This document shows positions 14,207 through 25,126 of a stretch of DNA of 64,000 bases, piece after piece. The first letter of the stretch is position 1, and the number at the start of each line of letters is the position of its first letter. The notes under the pieces were generated by a model. It saw only the letters and a list, made by a program, of their open reading frames with translations, made no database searches and was not told the origin of the DNA. Both the position numbers and the translations under genes were made by a program. This stretch comes from Apricaphanius iberus (Eukaryota; Chordata; Actinopteri; Cyprinodontiformes; Aphaniidae), in contig JAPXFQ010002889.1 of NCBI GenBank assembly GCA_028564705.1, forward strand, positions 310,001-374,000, written 5' to 3'.

Positions 14207-14243
<37 letters not shown>

Positions 14244-17200
14244 TGAATGATTGCAAAGAATTCACTTCCTGCAGGGGGTCTTCCTGGTATAATCTCTGAT
14301 AATTAATAATTATAAGTAAGATCATTGATTGATAATCTTCTTTTAAATAGAGATAAGATCTTGTTTCTAGCCAAGAGGCTAGTGGTGCCCCAATTAGATG
14401 ATTGGAAGGAATAATTAAATTATTAATTTACAAATTATTAATTTAATATTCCCAACATAACCAGATAGATCATAACTTAACTTTATCAATTTTTAATTGA
14501 TAAATTCCCTGACACAATACTGTAAATATGATTTTATCTTAAAAAATTTATTTAAAATGAACTTTATGATTTTAATGTCTTTTTATATTTTCATGTAAAT
14601 TGTAAGATAAAATTAAAACATAAAATTGCAAAGACGGATTAAAACAATTCACATGACAACAAGGTTTGTTTATACTTATATTCACATTAAAGTCTGAATG
14701 TTGATTATAACAATATTTCCCTACCTGATATAGTAGAAGTGGAAACACTGGTCGTACTCTTTGTCAGCTCAGTTGTACCTGAAAACAAGAAACTAAAATG
14801 TATCACAATGTTCTGGTCACTGCTTATATTCTTGGCATACGTTACCGTACCTGTGGTGAAGGCTGGGACAGTTGTTGGGATGAGTGATTCTTCGGGGAAT
14901 ATAGAAGGAAGATTATTAGTTACAAAAATATTTTTCAATTGCTGATGAATGTGTTAATATAGAATTATATAAGCAAAACAATTTTAATCAGTGTTCGTCA
15001 TGCTTTTATCCAAACTGCACTGTTAACCATTAGAAAGCCAATATATGTCGAGAGTAGAATTAATTTGATTAGATGTCAAGCATTCTGTATCACAAGCAGC
15101 AAGGGCATCCAATGCAGTGAAGCAAAACAAAAGAAAACTAAAAAAGTAAAAGCTTTGACAAAGGGAGAAACTTGTAATAACAGATACAAACCAGACTCTC
15201 CCCCCTAACCTGATAACCTGCTGTGTTTCTTCATCTTATTGATGATATTCAATAATGGACACAGATGGACTCTGTCTACAAATAAGGCAATTAGTTATCT
15301 AAAAAGGCTTATTTAGGACTATCACTGTATTGGGGGCCAGATGCACTTGAACAACAGAGTCAGAATTACATGATTTTATCTATAAATGATTTTGACAGCC
15401 ATTTATTATTTTCCTTTCTCTTCACAGAGTTGTATAACTTTGAATCTATTACAACCATATTAAAATATAAAGAAGCGTGGAGAAAAAAAAAGTATTTGAA
15501 CAATTCAAGGTGTTTTAAATGTTGTAACAGGTGTTGGGTTTTAAATAATTTTGGAAACGTAATTATTAGTTGGCGTACAGTATTTTTAGATACATTCCAT
15601 GTTTTTCCACTTCTCAGTAGTGTACATATGATTGTCGCTTCAAAAATGTCTTTCAAGTTATGATTTTTATGTCTTTTTGTATTTTCATGTAAACTGTAAG
15701 ATAAAATTAAAGCTTAAAACTACAAAGACACATTAAAACAACTCACATGACAACCAGGTTTGTTTATACTTATATTCACATTATGGTCTGAAGGTTAATT
15801 ATAACAAGATTTCCCTACCTGATGTAGTAGAAGTGGAAACACTGGTCGCACTCTTTGTCAGCTCAGTTGTACCTGAAAACAAGAAACTATGTATCACAAT
15901 GTTCTGGTCACTGCTGATATTCATGGCATATTTTACCGTACCTGTGGTGAAGGCTGTAAGAGTTGTTTAGATGGGTGATTATGTGGTGGATATAAAACTT
16001 ATTTGAAGTTGTTTATATATGAAATAAAATGACATTTAAAAAAATGCATCCAGTGTTCATCATGCTTTTCTCCAAACTGCAGTTTTGACCATTATAAAGC
16101 CAATATACTTTCAGAGTAAATTATTTGTTAGATTTTTATTAAATATTAAGCACTCTGTATCACAAGCACAAAGGGCATTCGATGCAGTGAATTAAAACCA
16201 AAGAAGACTAAATAAGGAAATGGTTTAACAAACAGACAGACTCTTTGTTTCAATAATTTTCAATTCAATTCAATTCAGTTTATTTATATAGCGCCATTTC
16301 ACAACAGATGTCATCTCAAGGCACTTTACAAAAAGAGTTATTACAATACAATGTTAAGTGTAGAAATTACAGAACCACAGAAGATTGCGTCGTGGAATTC
16401 TCAGCAATCCCTCATACTGAGCAAGCATGCAGCGACAGTGGGAAGGAAAAACTCCCTTTTAACAGGAAGAAACCTCCGGCAGAACCAGGCTCAGCACAAG
16501 CGGTTATCTGCCGCGACCGTCTGTGGCTTGGAGAATACATAACAGAGACACAGAAAGAGCAATAGAACTGATGCAGAAGTTTGTTGCAGGACGTGGAGAA
16601 TTTTCCGTCACTGCAATGCCATCTTAGTCAGGGTCGTCAAGCAGGGCTAATCCGGAGCACCTACTATAATAGAAAACAGGTTAGTGCTTGAATTGACAGC
16701 ACATCATGCAGTTGGGGAGAAGTAGGAGAGAAAGTAGGAACAGACCCTAATAATGTCCTCCAACAGCCTAGCCTAAAGCAGCATAGCTACTAACATTAAC
16801 CTGTCTCCTAGCTACTAGGAGACCTGGCTACCAACACTCTGTCTGAGTCCTCCTGACCCGTGGACGGTGTAGGGCCGGTAACGGCCCCCGTCATGCCGGG
16901 GTCTTCTCGGAGTCGGGTTGTTTGAGAATGCAGCCCAAAGTGGGTGGTATACTCCATCTAAGGCTAAATACCGGCACGAGACCGATAGTCGACAACTATC
17001 TTAAGGAAAAATAGACAGAACTGAGAGGACAGAGTTGAAGAGGGCGAGAAACGTTTAAGAGATAAACGGGTGGGGTCCGCACAGTCTGCCCGGGGGATTC
17101 AACCCGGCAGGTAATGGGCGGCCGCACATTACTTTAATCCCAGTAAATTCTTGAGCAAACTCTTTTAAGAAGGTCATTTTCTTTGACATTATAATATTTA

Positions 17201-18313
17201 TCTAGACTGAACTGTTTAAAATGGAAAATGCTTTAACTAGACTGGTTACTCCGGCAAACTTTTGAAAACATTAGGACTGTCATGTTGCAATGAAATCCAA
17301 AAACAGGCTCAGAAGACAAGAAACGATGAAGCGACGTACTTAGACGACAGTAGACAACAACGAACCAGCGGCAAAAAGAGGGCAAAGGGGAACATATAAC
17401 ACAGTGACGTAATCAGGGGGAAACTCAAAAGAGCTGAGGGTATTCAGGATGCAGAGAGAGACAAAGACAGGAACGAAATGTCACATTGTTACAAGGATGA
17501 GGACATTATGATCTTAATAGTAGAGATAGCAAGACAATTACAGTTTTCTAAACAATATTAGATTGCTTATCATTACCCTGGATGGGCAGCGCAGCATCCG
17601 ATGAAGCTGTGGTCTTTGTAAATCTTGTTGGTGTTGTGATGATCTCAGTTAATCTTTTTCCCAGATAACCTAGAATTAGAAAATAGATTTTCTGTCAGTT
17701 TCAACAGCAGCTTAATGTGGAATATGTATGTTATTTTTATAAAAACGAATTTACAAATATAATTATTTTTACTCAGTAGGTTTTGTCGTATTTGTTGTGT
17801 AGTTTAGAAATAAATACACAAAAAAAATAACAGATATGCCGATCAGGCACAAAAATACTTACAAAAATTCTGACAATAAACATTAACAAAAGCGATTATT
17901 TCTTCATTATTGCACCTGTTAGTGGGTGGAAAATGTTAGGCAGAAAGTAAATATTTTTTTCTGAAAACTTGATTAATAAAAAGCAGAACAAATTAGCAAA
18001 AAACAGGATTTAAATTAGTTTGGCTAGGGTCAAAGAGTTATGGCCTCTTGTATAGTTCAAAGCAATAATTCAGGATTATTTTAGGATCAGAACAAGAAAT
18101 TTAAGATGGGAATTCTGACTTTAGAATCTCCAGATCTCAATCTAATCCAACATCTGTTGGATGTGCAGGTCAAAAAAGTCTCGACCTTCAAACTTCACCT
18201 CACAACTTATAGGACTTCAATTATCCAATGCCTACATCACAATGCCAGACACCATACTGCACCTTTTGGGTCTAGAAAAATCCAAGGCTTCATTAAAAAC
18301 AATAGGGGTTTAG

Positions 18314-18388
<75 letters not shown>

Positions 18389-21300
18389 CTACATTCATGA
18401 AACATTTGACTCACCAGGGATGCTGTATGGATCACTACGAAGTGAGTAAAATGATTTCCCGTCACTTTCCAGACTGTAATCACAACTGACCACCTTCTGT
18501 TGAACCAAACGTAGATGACTCAATAATTCATTTTCTTGAATATCAGTCTGACAGAACCACTTATTTTTTGAGGTCTTTGATGTCTGTGTTGTTTCAGCTG
18601 GATGACTTGATTCTCCAAAGTACAGATTACACGTTGTGTGATGTTTCACAGATTCAGGCAGAATGCAGATGAAGACAGGATCCTGACCCTCTATAAAGTT
18701 TACACTCATTTCTGGTTTCAGACCTACGGAAGAAGTAATTTGTGTCAGAGCTGTTAACCTTTTCTGTAAAATTTTAAAAGTTTGTATGATAAAAGCTAAA
18801 TGTGAACTTGTCCAAGAAAGAAGCAGTCACTTACCTATAGTAATATAGGATATATTACTATGGGGAGATGGAATATTTAACGTTCTCTCTTTTACAGTAT
18901 AAAAACATTTCACTTTGACCACAGAGGGTGAACTTTGCTTTCCCTTCAACAGCAGCTCAGTTCCTGTAAATGTCCTCTTGCAGGGGTGGGATCCCTGAGT
19001 TTCTCCATTCACGTAGAAATAACACTGATGCACAGAACCATCATATGGAGCCTGGCAGTGAAATGTGACTGAGTCTGTTTCTGTGATTGTTAATGAATCC
19101 ACTGTTAGTTTAGCCTGAGGAAGAGCTGAAAGGGAGAAAGAGGATCAAATATGTAGATGGACTGTTAATGTCAAGACACTAACGTTCTAATGAAAAAATA
19201 ATATTTAATCTGTATATAAAAGCAATAATTACACAGTGGTAATGCTGGAAGACAGAAAAAACAAAAACTGACCTTTTCCTTGCACCTCATGAAAATAACC
19301 TGTTTGAAAAATATCAGCAAGTTTAACAAAATATTTATATATATTGAAAATCCTCACTTATAAACTTAGAATAAGTTTGGAATTTTAAAGTCAGAATGAA
19401 TATTTTTTTTTATAATTTGTGCAAATATTTTGACTTACAAACAGCAAGAACCTCTAAACACAAACTGCACTACTGAAGCCAATGAGAACAAAACAAGTGA
19501 CAGTGAGAAACAAAAAGGTATTTATCTTACACAGATATACAATATAAACGGATCAGAGAGATCTATAATTTTCCTCATATGTACAGTTCAAGGTGAGAGA
19601 CACAATATTAAAAAAAATATCCAGGAAATAATATTGTATGACTTTTTCAAAAAAAAATTGTATACGAGTGCAGAAAATAAGTATTTAGGACCCACAAACA
19701 AGGAAGAATTCTGTCTCTCACAGACCTGTTAGCTCTTCTTTAACTAGCTATTCTTTCCTCCACTCGTTGCTTTCTGCTTGAACTCATCATCTGTATAAAA
19801 TGCATCTGTCCACACCTTCAAACAGTCAGACCAACCCCCACCGTGGCCAAATTAACAAAGCTGTGCAAGGACATCAGGGATAAGATTGTACACCAGCATA
19901 AGACTGGGATGAGCCAATGTAAAATCAGGAAACAGCTTAGTGAGAAGTGTTCAACTGATGGAGCAGTTATTAGAAAATTGAATAAATACAAGATCACTGA
20001 AAATCTCCCTCAACCTGGAGCCCCATACTAAATCTCACCTCATGGTGTACACATGATCTTGAGAACTATAAGGAAACAGCCCAGAACTGCTGAGAGGCCA
20101 ATGACCTAAAGAGAGCTGTGACCAGAGTAACAAGGTTACTATCAGTAACACACTACATGGTTGTGGATTTAAATCCTGCAGCGCTTGAGGTGAAGCCAGT
20201 ACATGTCAGGCACATCTAAAGTTTGCCAGAGACCATATGGATGATCCAGAGGCTTGGGAGAATGTCATGTAGTCAGATGAGAGAAAAATACAACACGTTG
20301 GTGTAAACGCCACTCGCCGTGTTTGGAGGACTAAAGATGCTGAGTTGCATCTCAAGAACAGCATACCCACTGTGAAGCATGGGGGTGGAAACATTATGCT
20401 TTGGGGCTTCTTTTCTGTAAAAAGGACAGGACAACTGATCTGTATTAAGGAAGGATAAATGGGGCCATGTATAGTGAGATTTAGGGAAAATCTTTGATCC
20501 ATCAGTGAGAGTATTGAAGATGAAACATGGCTGGATCTTCCAGCATGACAATGATCCCAAACACACCGCCCAGGTTATGAAGGAGTGACTACTTTGAGGG
20601 CCCACATATGCCGATCTCTGCTCCCCAGGGGGGAGCTTCATCGGGGGACCCGCCAGCAAGAGACCACCATCTGAGCCACTCTACCGAATCAATTGTCCTG
20701 ACTGTCACCTGTCTCGTCCAGGTATCCTCCGACCGCAAGAGTCGGAAGATGCTTCGCGTTCGAATGGACGGCACTAGACTCTCCAAGCGCACAATGCCCA
20801 ACCCGCCGTCTCGACTGTGCGAGTGGAGTAGCCCTTCCGCAATTGCATGGGGCTAGGTGTAACCAGGCCTTAACCGCCCCTCGAATCATCAAATCCATCT
20901 TGGCCAAAGTTACCAGTGACACCTCACAGTGATCGGCCTGGTAGATTAGTCTCGGTACAGCAAACAAGTTCAAAACCTTCACCTGCTGTGTAGGCTTTAA
21001 AGGAGCATTTCAAGGTTCTGGAGTGTCCTACCCAGTCACCAGACCTCCTTACAATGGAGAATTTTTAGAGGGAATAGAAAATCTGTGTTGCCCAGTGACA
21101 ACCTCAAAACATCACAGCTCTAGATAGAACTGCATGGAGGAATAGGCCAAAATACCAGCTACAGAGAGTGCAAACCTGGTGAGAACTTACAAGTTTTATC
21201 TCTGCCACTCCCAAACAAGGTTACATTACAAAGAATTGAGTTGAACTTTGGTTATTGATCAAATATACTTATTTTCTGCAACATTATACACACATTCTTT

Positions 21301-21543
21301 TAAAATCATACAATGTGATCTGATTTTATTTTTCATTTTCTGTCTCTCCCAGTTGACATGTACTTAAGATGAAAACTACAGACCTGTCTCATCTCTTTAA
21401 GTTGAACAACTTGCACAATTAGTGGCTGCTAAATGCTTCTTTGTCCCAATGTATACTTATCAATAAACATTAATATAATTGTTAAAAGCATGTAGTAAAA
21501 CTGACTTACCCAACAAGATAATAAAAACCAAGTGTCCTGTCAT
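8789..21543 (-). CDS. Two-Ig-domain type I receptor with YxxI/V/L tail (17 coding exons)
   Basis: Putative cell-surface immune-type receptor of an uncharacterised teleost Ig family. Exons (minus strand, transcript order): 21510-21543, 19273-19299, 18835-19125, 18415-18723, 17577-17669, 15819-15872, 14851-14889, 14725-14778, 12959-13018, 11775-11840, 11274-11369, 10905-10923, 10337-10356, 10182-10222, 10013-10079, 8979-9019, 8789-8881. They sum to 1404 nt with matching phases: 467 residues plus stop. Layout: signal peptide [12 protein letters not shown]; Ig domains 1 and 2; Thr/Ser stalk; transmembrane [19 protein letters not shown] followed by CLRAKRRT; tail with VYNVI, MYCTV and MYDLL, ending QKH. 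Every exon down to the membrane starts and ends in phase 1, so exon skipping keeps the frame. Tyr motifs resemble ITIMs but lack the usual -2 residue, so the sign of signalling is open. The donor after 8979 (GTATGG) is the least certain junction. Confidence 0.85.
9735..9960 (+). repeat. Dispersed teleost repeat in receptor 1 intron
   Basis: A SINE/LINE-tail-like block with CAGTGTGCCCAAAGGAAGCT, then GTGTGATTGTGGGCATGAAT, then TTAGAGTCCTCTGAACTAGA, of a kind common in fish genomes. It lies between the tail exons at 9019 and 10013. Confidence 0.45.
11274..11369 (-). other. Receptor 1 transmembrane exon
   Basis: 96-nt phase 1-1 exon. Hydrophobic span from about [19 protein letters not shown], ending in a basic stop-transfer CLRAKRRT. 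There is no acidic or basic residue within the span, so no sign of pairing with a charged adaptor. Confidence 0.85.
13229..13510. mobile_element. Tc1-derived non-autonomous element fragment
   Basis: Contains CTAAAGTATTCATGCC, CCACATTTTGTCAC and CTCTACCAGCTTTGCACATC, the signature of an abundant Tc1/mariner-derived fish repeat whose ends read CTTGCAAAGTATTCATA. Relatives in this window lie at 41740-41940 and 60003-60180. Confidence 0.55.
13570..13820 (+). pseudogene. L2-clade LINE ORF fragment
   Basis: Plus-strand translation contains [27 protein letters not shown] and RIRTKHGEE, matching block by block the L2-type C-terminal region in the larger element at 38.2-40.1 kb. It is broken by stops and sits in an intron of receptor 1. 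Confidence 0.7.
13870..14200. repeat. GC-rich insert, possibly LTR- or promoter-like repeat
   Basis: An abrupt GC-rich block (GCGAGCACGCGAGGGGCCGT and neighbours) ending in an AATAAA-containing segment near 14162. The jump in composition suggests an inserted element, perhaps a solo LTR, but no TG...CA ends or duplications were established. Confidence 0.3.
14209..14246. repeat. (GT)n microsatellite
   Basis: About 15 uninterrupted GT units followed by an interrupted GGGTGTG tail, within an intron of receptor 1. Confidence 0.95.
14567..16230. repeat. Direct duplication carrying receptor stalk exons
   Basis: Unit A (about 14567-15170) and unit B (about 15661-16230) align along their length, including both exons and flanking intron (shared CACATGACAAC and GTTTGTTTATACTTATATTC). 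The 54-nt TTELTKS exon is intact in both. The 39-nt exon is intact in A (14851-14889) but in B only its last 12 nt (15942-15953, Ala-Phe-Thr-Thr) remain behind a possible new AG. Units are about 1.09 kb apart. Confidence 0.85.
16255..16850. repeat. Teleost dispersed repeat
   Basis: Begins with repeated CAATT units, then GTTTATTTATATAGCGCCAT, CTCAAGGCACTTTACAAA and GGGAAGGAAAAACTCCCTTTT, a familiar fish interspersed repeat. It is followed directly by the 28S-like segment. Confidence 0.6.
16857..17125 (+). rRNA. 28S rRNA gene fragment (pseudogene)
   Basis: Plus-strand blocks match the 5' third of vertebrate 28S rRNA, in order: GTGGACGGTGTAGGGCCGGT, GGAGTCGGGTTGTTTGAGAA, GCAGCCCAAAGTGGGTGGTA, CTCCATCTAAGGCTAAATAC, CGGCACGAGACCGATAGTCG, AGAGGGCGAGAAACG, AAACGGGTGGGGTCCGC and GGGGGATTCAACCCGGC. 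A normally conserved stretch is scrambled between 17000 and 17040, so it is not functional. It is an isolated piece of about 270 bp in an intron of receptor 1, with no 18S or 5.8S nearby. Confidence 0.85.
18106..18190 (+). pseudogene. Tc1-like transposase scrap
   Basis: Translation [14 protein letters not shown] is the eroded third-acid motif region (SPDLNPIEHLWDV-type) of a Tc1-like transposase. Intronic, in receptor 1. Confidence 0.6.
18316..18386. repeat. (AT)n microsatellite
   Basis: About 35 AT units with no interruption, starting roughly 30 bp from the donor of the second Ig exon (18415). Confidence 0.95.
18415..18723 (-). other. Receptor 1 Ig domain 2 exon
   Basis: 309-nt phase 1-1 exon (acceptor CCGTAG, donor CCTG|GTGAG) encoding the second Ig-like domain: [33 protein letters not shown] and VVSCDYSLE mark the Cys pattern. 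No counterpart was found in the second receptor locus. A long (AT)n repeat begins within about 30 bp of the donor. Confidence 0.85.
18835..19125 (-). other. Receptor 1 Ig domain 1 exon
   Basis: 291-nt phase 1-1 exon with acceptor CTTTCAG and donor ATAG|GTAAG. It encodes an Ig-like fold with [14 protein letters not shown] (strand B Cys), QCYFYV, SHPC and VKVKCFY (strand F-like Cys), and an N-glycosylation site NIS near the end. Four Cys suggest two disulphides. The preceding 27-nt exon (19273-19299) adds [10 protein letters not shown]. The exon has a near-identical copy at 28176-28466. Confidence 0.85.
19664..21287 (+). mobile_element. Tc1-like transposon, broken, with internal insertion
   Basis: Inverted ends GCAGAAAATAAGTAT (19670-19684) and ATACTTATTTTCTGC (21265-21279) bound a plus-strand transposase pseudogene in the first intron of receptor 1. 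N-terminal helix-turn-helix region: [20 protein letters not shown] with a PQPGAP hinge (19843-20031). Catalytic region scraps: [15 protein letters not shown] (about 20370-20410), an NDPKHTA-like block near 20550, and eroded downstream sequence after 21000. A separate repeat (20597-20990) is inserted in the catalytic part. Confidence 0.85.
20597..20990 (-). mobile_element. R2/NeSL-like LINE fragment inside Tc1 element
   Basis: Minus-strand open frame 20689-20982 contains [19 protein letters not shown], followed by [13 protein letters not shown]. The pattern PRLIYQADH...[11 protein letters not shown] is familiar from the C-terminal region of R2-superfamily non-LTR retrotransposons. It is much richer in GC than its surroundings and interrupts the Tc1 reading frame. 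Clade assignment is inference. Confidence 0.55.
21510..21543 (-). other. Receptor 1 signal-peptide exon
   Basis: 34-nt exon: ATG at 21543, hydrophobic [12 protein letters not shown], donor G|GTAAGT. It is the only ATG before the donor in this frame. Same length, phase and style as the first exon of the second receptor (28940-28973). Confidence 0.85.
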
Positions 21544-22599
21544 GATGAAGACGGATTTAAACTGTTAACAACCTTTCAGAGAAGTGTCTGTCTACGGAAG
21601 AGTGGGTGTTTTATTCTGTTCACTACTTGCAGGAAAACCACAAAGAGCATCACAGTGACTAAAAGTAAGAGACCACAAACAACTAGTTCAATCATCAAAA
21701 AATATCCTTTAATACATGTATGACAAAAGTTAAATGTACTGGGGGACTAATTTTTCCTGAAATATAAACTTTTTTCATTTCTGTTTTTCTGTTAATTTCT
21801 CATCTACACAGCAGCTCTGTTTTGTCTTCTTCAGTGTTAGAATTTAAATCTTTGTGCAAGTGAGTATAAAAAACGAACAATCACCACTAATGTTACTATA
21901 GTGTCTATGCATGTTCACATTCTGCTGCAATTAAACACCCTGTGAACAGAATAAAGTGGGTTGAGAAGATGGGTGGACTGATTCTGCTACGTGCAACTGC
22001 CTTTATTGTCTTTTAAACGCTGTTTTATGTATTAATCCACGTTTCTAATACAGTTGAGTGCAAACAAAAAAAAATACCTTGCAGATTTAGGTTGAAAGTA
22101 GTTATTTCATTAATGAATATGTTTCTTATTTATTTATTGCTTTAGATTCAAGTATCATTGCTTGAATCTGGTGGAACTAAAGATTAAGGTGATGAAAAGT
22201 TTTGAAGCTCTTCACCCAAGAAGCTGAATAACAATTCTAAGGGTTGATCTCAGTAATTAATAGGAAGATTCTTATTACAAAGTATGATAGACATCATTAC
22301 AGTCACAAAATTATTGATAAGTTAATAAAAATTTATTTTTGCTTTTTCTAAATTGATGCTTTTTTATTTTACTTCAACTTTTGAAGGATTTATTCCTCTG
22401 AAACAAAGTCTTTCATTGAATTTGAATAATTTAAATTTTAAATCTGTCAGTAGTATGAATAATTTGGGGCTTTACCGCAGTTTTCTACAAATTGCTTTCA
22501 GAAGTCAACTAGTTAGTAAATAGAATCTATCTGTATTTTATATGATCTTAGTATAATTTCAGCTTTTCTGTGAAGGTCTTTTTTTTAGAGATCATTATC

Positions 22600-23700
22600 A
22601 AACAGCATAATGAAGATCAAGGAACACAGCAGACAGGTCAAGGAGAAAATTTTCAACATTTCAGTGAGTGCTCCTACATCTACTGTCCAAAAATGAAAAG
22701 CATACAGCACGACTGCATGGCAAGACATGGAATAAAAGTAGCACCCTAACTATGGAGGAGCTACAAACATCAACAGCTCAGGTCACGGAAACATTATGAC
22801 ACGACAACCGTTCATTGTGCAGTCCATTTAATACTGATCACTTTACTGCAATTGCCAGTAAAACAAGTTTAAAGACTAGGAAATTGCTCTGATATAGCGG
22901 CACAGATATGGAATAAAAATAAGTTAAAGAGAATTAAGTAAAAAACAATCAGAGTAAAATAAATACATTTAAAAAGGACATGTACTTGTGCAACAGTTGC
23001 ATAGTGTGGTTGTTTAATGCAGTGTTTTGTGAAAAGTGAGAGGCCTGAAGTGTTTCTGGATCAGTTTTACCAGAGTCAGTGAAGGGTACACAAAAAATGT
23101 GTCAAAGAAGGCTCCAACTCAACTTTTTTTGGTCTATATCCAAAATTCTTTGTGGGAAGGAAAACTAACACTGCACTAACTAGGCTCCTCCCCTCAGGCC
23201 TGCGTTACAGAGCGCTGTACGCCAAAACCACCCGACACAAGAACAGTTTCTTCCCCCAGGATGTCGCTCTGATGAACTCTGAATAGTCACAGAGTCTGAG
23301 TCCATTCACATGAACAATAAACTAAAACTCTGCACTGCTGTATATACTTACTGTTCAATAACCCTGGTTTGGTGCATATATTATCCTTTATTATTTATTT
23401 GTATTTATTTTTATTTCCGTTTTAATTTCACTTATTTAAGTTCTGTACTGGAGAGAAAAGTTGCCGGAGTCAAATTACTTGTATGTGTCATACTTGGCCA
23501 TTAAAGCTGATTCTGATTCTGATTCTGATTATGATCATTTTACCAACAAGTTGGACGGTGTCCCTACCTTGAAACATGGAGGTGGCAAAATTATTGTGTG
23601 GGGATGTTTTTCTTCATCAGGGAAGTGGAAGCTGGTCATAGTTGATGAAAATATAGGCAAAATGATTATGAGCTCTCAAACTTTCAACTCACACTGAATA
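22600..23700 (+). mobile_element. Tc1-like remnant interrupted by LINE 3' end
   Basis: Tc1-like scraps lie at about 22617-22800 (EHSRQVKEK) and 23549-23690 (VPTLKHGGGKIIVWGCFSSS). Between them at about 23170-23530 is a LINE 3' end: YRALYAKTTRHKNSFFPQ-like coding, a 3' UTR, and a tail of CTGATT repeats. This is the same LINE family as 29636-30320 in opposite orientation. Confidence 0.65.
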
Positions 23701-25126
23701 TCCTCTAGTGGCTCAAAGGTGCTACTACATGTAAAGTAATCTTAAACTCCTGGATTATTCCAAGTTAAAGTACAGACAGGCCTGGTATGCCCGTCTGGTG
23801 TTCCAGTCTGACAGAGAGCAGGCTGAAAAAGAAACAAAATCAATAATTTGTTTTATAGCTCAGATTTAAAGTTTAAAATAAGCAGCAGACTGCAGTTACC
23901 AGCAAACAGCCTAATGAAAAAAATGAGTGTGAGTCGTGACTTTGGCTTTACAAAATGGCGCTCAAGTTAGTGACACTGGTTGCATTTACATGTAGCCAAA
24001 AACCCGTTCAAAACTGGAATATTAGCAATTACACGGTCATGCATGGCCATGAACACCGGGAAAACCCCAAATATGCGTATATTCAGTTTTTAAAAACCTG
24101 AATAATACCCATGAGGTAGCCTACCTCTTTTCTAACCCGAATATTTGGTCATGTAAATGCATATCAGAATATCCCATCAAAGGAACATTGATTTGTGTTC
24201 TGCACATGTTCTGTTTGCAAAGAAAAGTGTTTTGAGTAGAGGAACTTCTTTTATGCCCTGTGTGGCATACAAATTCCTTGAGACAGGAGTAGCTCTCTCT
24301 GTTCTTTCTTCTCTGTACGTCTCTCTGCTCATGCATGTAAATGGTTAATCTCAAATCTTTCAGAAACCCAAATAGCAACCTTAACCCAACCAAAACCGCA
24401 GTGAAATTTCAAACAATGAAATCGACTACAATCACTGATTACACCAAATGCTTTCTTTACCAAAAAAGAAGAGTGTAAGAAAAACAGTATTATGTAGTCA
24501 ATTTGTTCATATTAAATTCACTGTGGAAAAAAAAATATAACAAAATTTTTACAAGACTAATCAAAATCACCAGTAAACTGAAACTTTTGCAACACATTTA
24601 AAGCTGGAAGATATTAACAGATGACTGTCACTAATAATGAGCTGTTTGTGAAGCACTAGATTCATAAGCATAAACAGTTTTTATTTATTTAATGTATTAT
24701 GTGACACATTCTAGTAAACATGTAAATAAGAACTGAATGAAAATATTCAGATTTAATACACAGAAATAAAAAAATTGGACAGGTGGTGTTGCAGAGCCGC
24801 ATTCTGGATTTCTCACAGCTGATGGATCACTGAAAAAAAAACAAAGTTAGCTTAACTCTTAAAAAAGGTTGCATTTAACATCATACTGGTCAGAGAAGGT
24901 TTTAGGTTTACAGATAACGTTTTTTTGATTAATGGCGTCATCGGGCTGCTGGTTACTGAACTGCTCAGTTTTTCACATTATCTCTTTACTGTGTCATTGA
25001 TTAGGTGAAGCGTTCACACTTCAGTCGTTGTGTTACTTTCAGCTCAGCTACAAAACTATACGAGGTCTTATGTTGTTTGTCGTCAGCTTCAATTAGGATA
25101 AAGAAAAACTCACCAGCATCAGTTTT

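Larger units (their letters stand above)
11775..17669 (-). other. Receptor 1 Ser/Thr-rich stalk exons
   Basis: Six small phase 1-1 exons: 17577-17669 ([16 protein letters not shown]...), 15819-15872 ([18 protein letters not shown]), 14851-14889 ([14 protein letters not shown]), 14725-14778 ([18 protein letters not shown]), 12959-13018 ([19 protein letters not shown]), 11775-11840 ([16 protein letters not shown]...). The composition predicts a mucin-like, O-glycosylated extended stalk. Two of them are copies made by the local duplication at 14567-16230. Confidence 0.8.

Noticed and set aside
18106..18489. 127-residue frame containing a long Ile-Tyr repeat
   Set aside because: Translation of the (AT)n microsatellite fused to a Tc1 scrap and the antisense of an Ig exon.
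20206..20659. Minus-strand frames at 20.2-20.7 kb
   Set aside because: Antisense of Tc1 transposase remnants; the plus-strand Tc1 motifs explain them.
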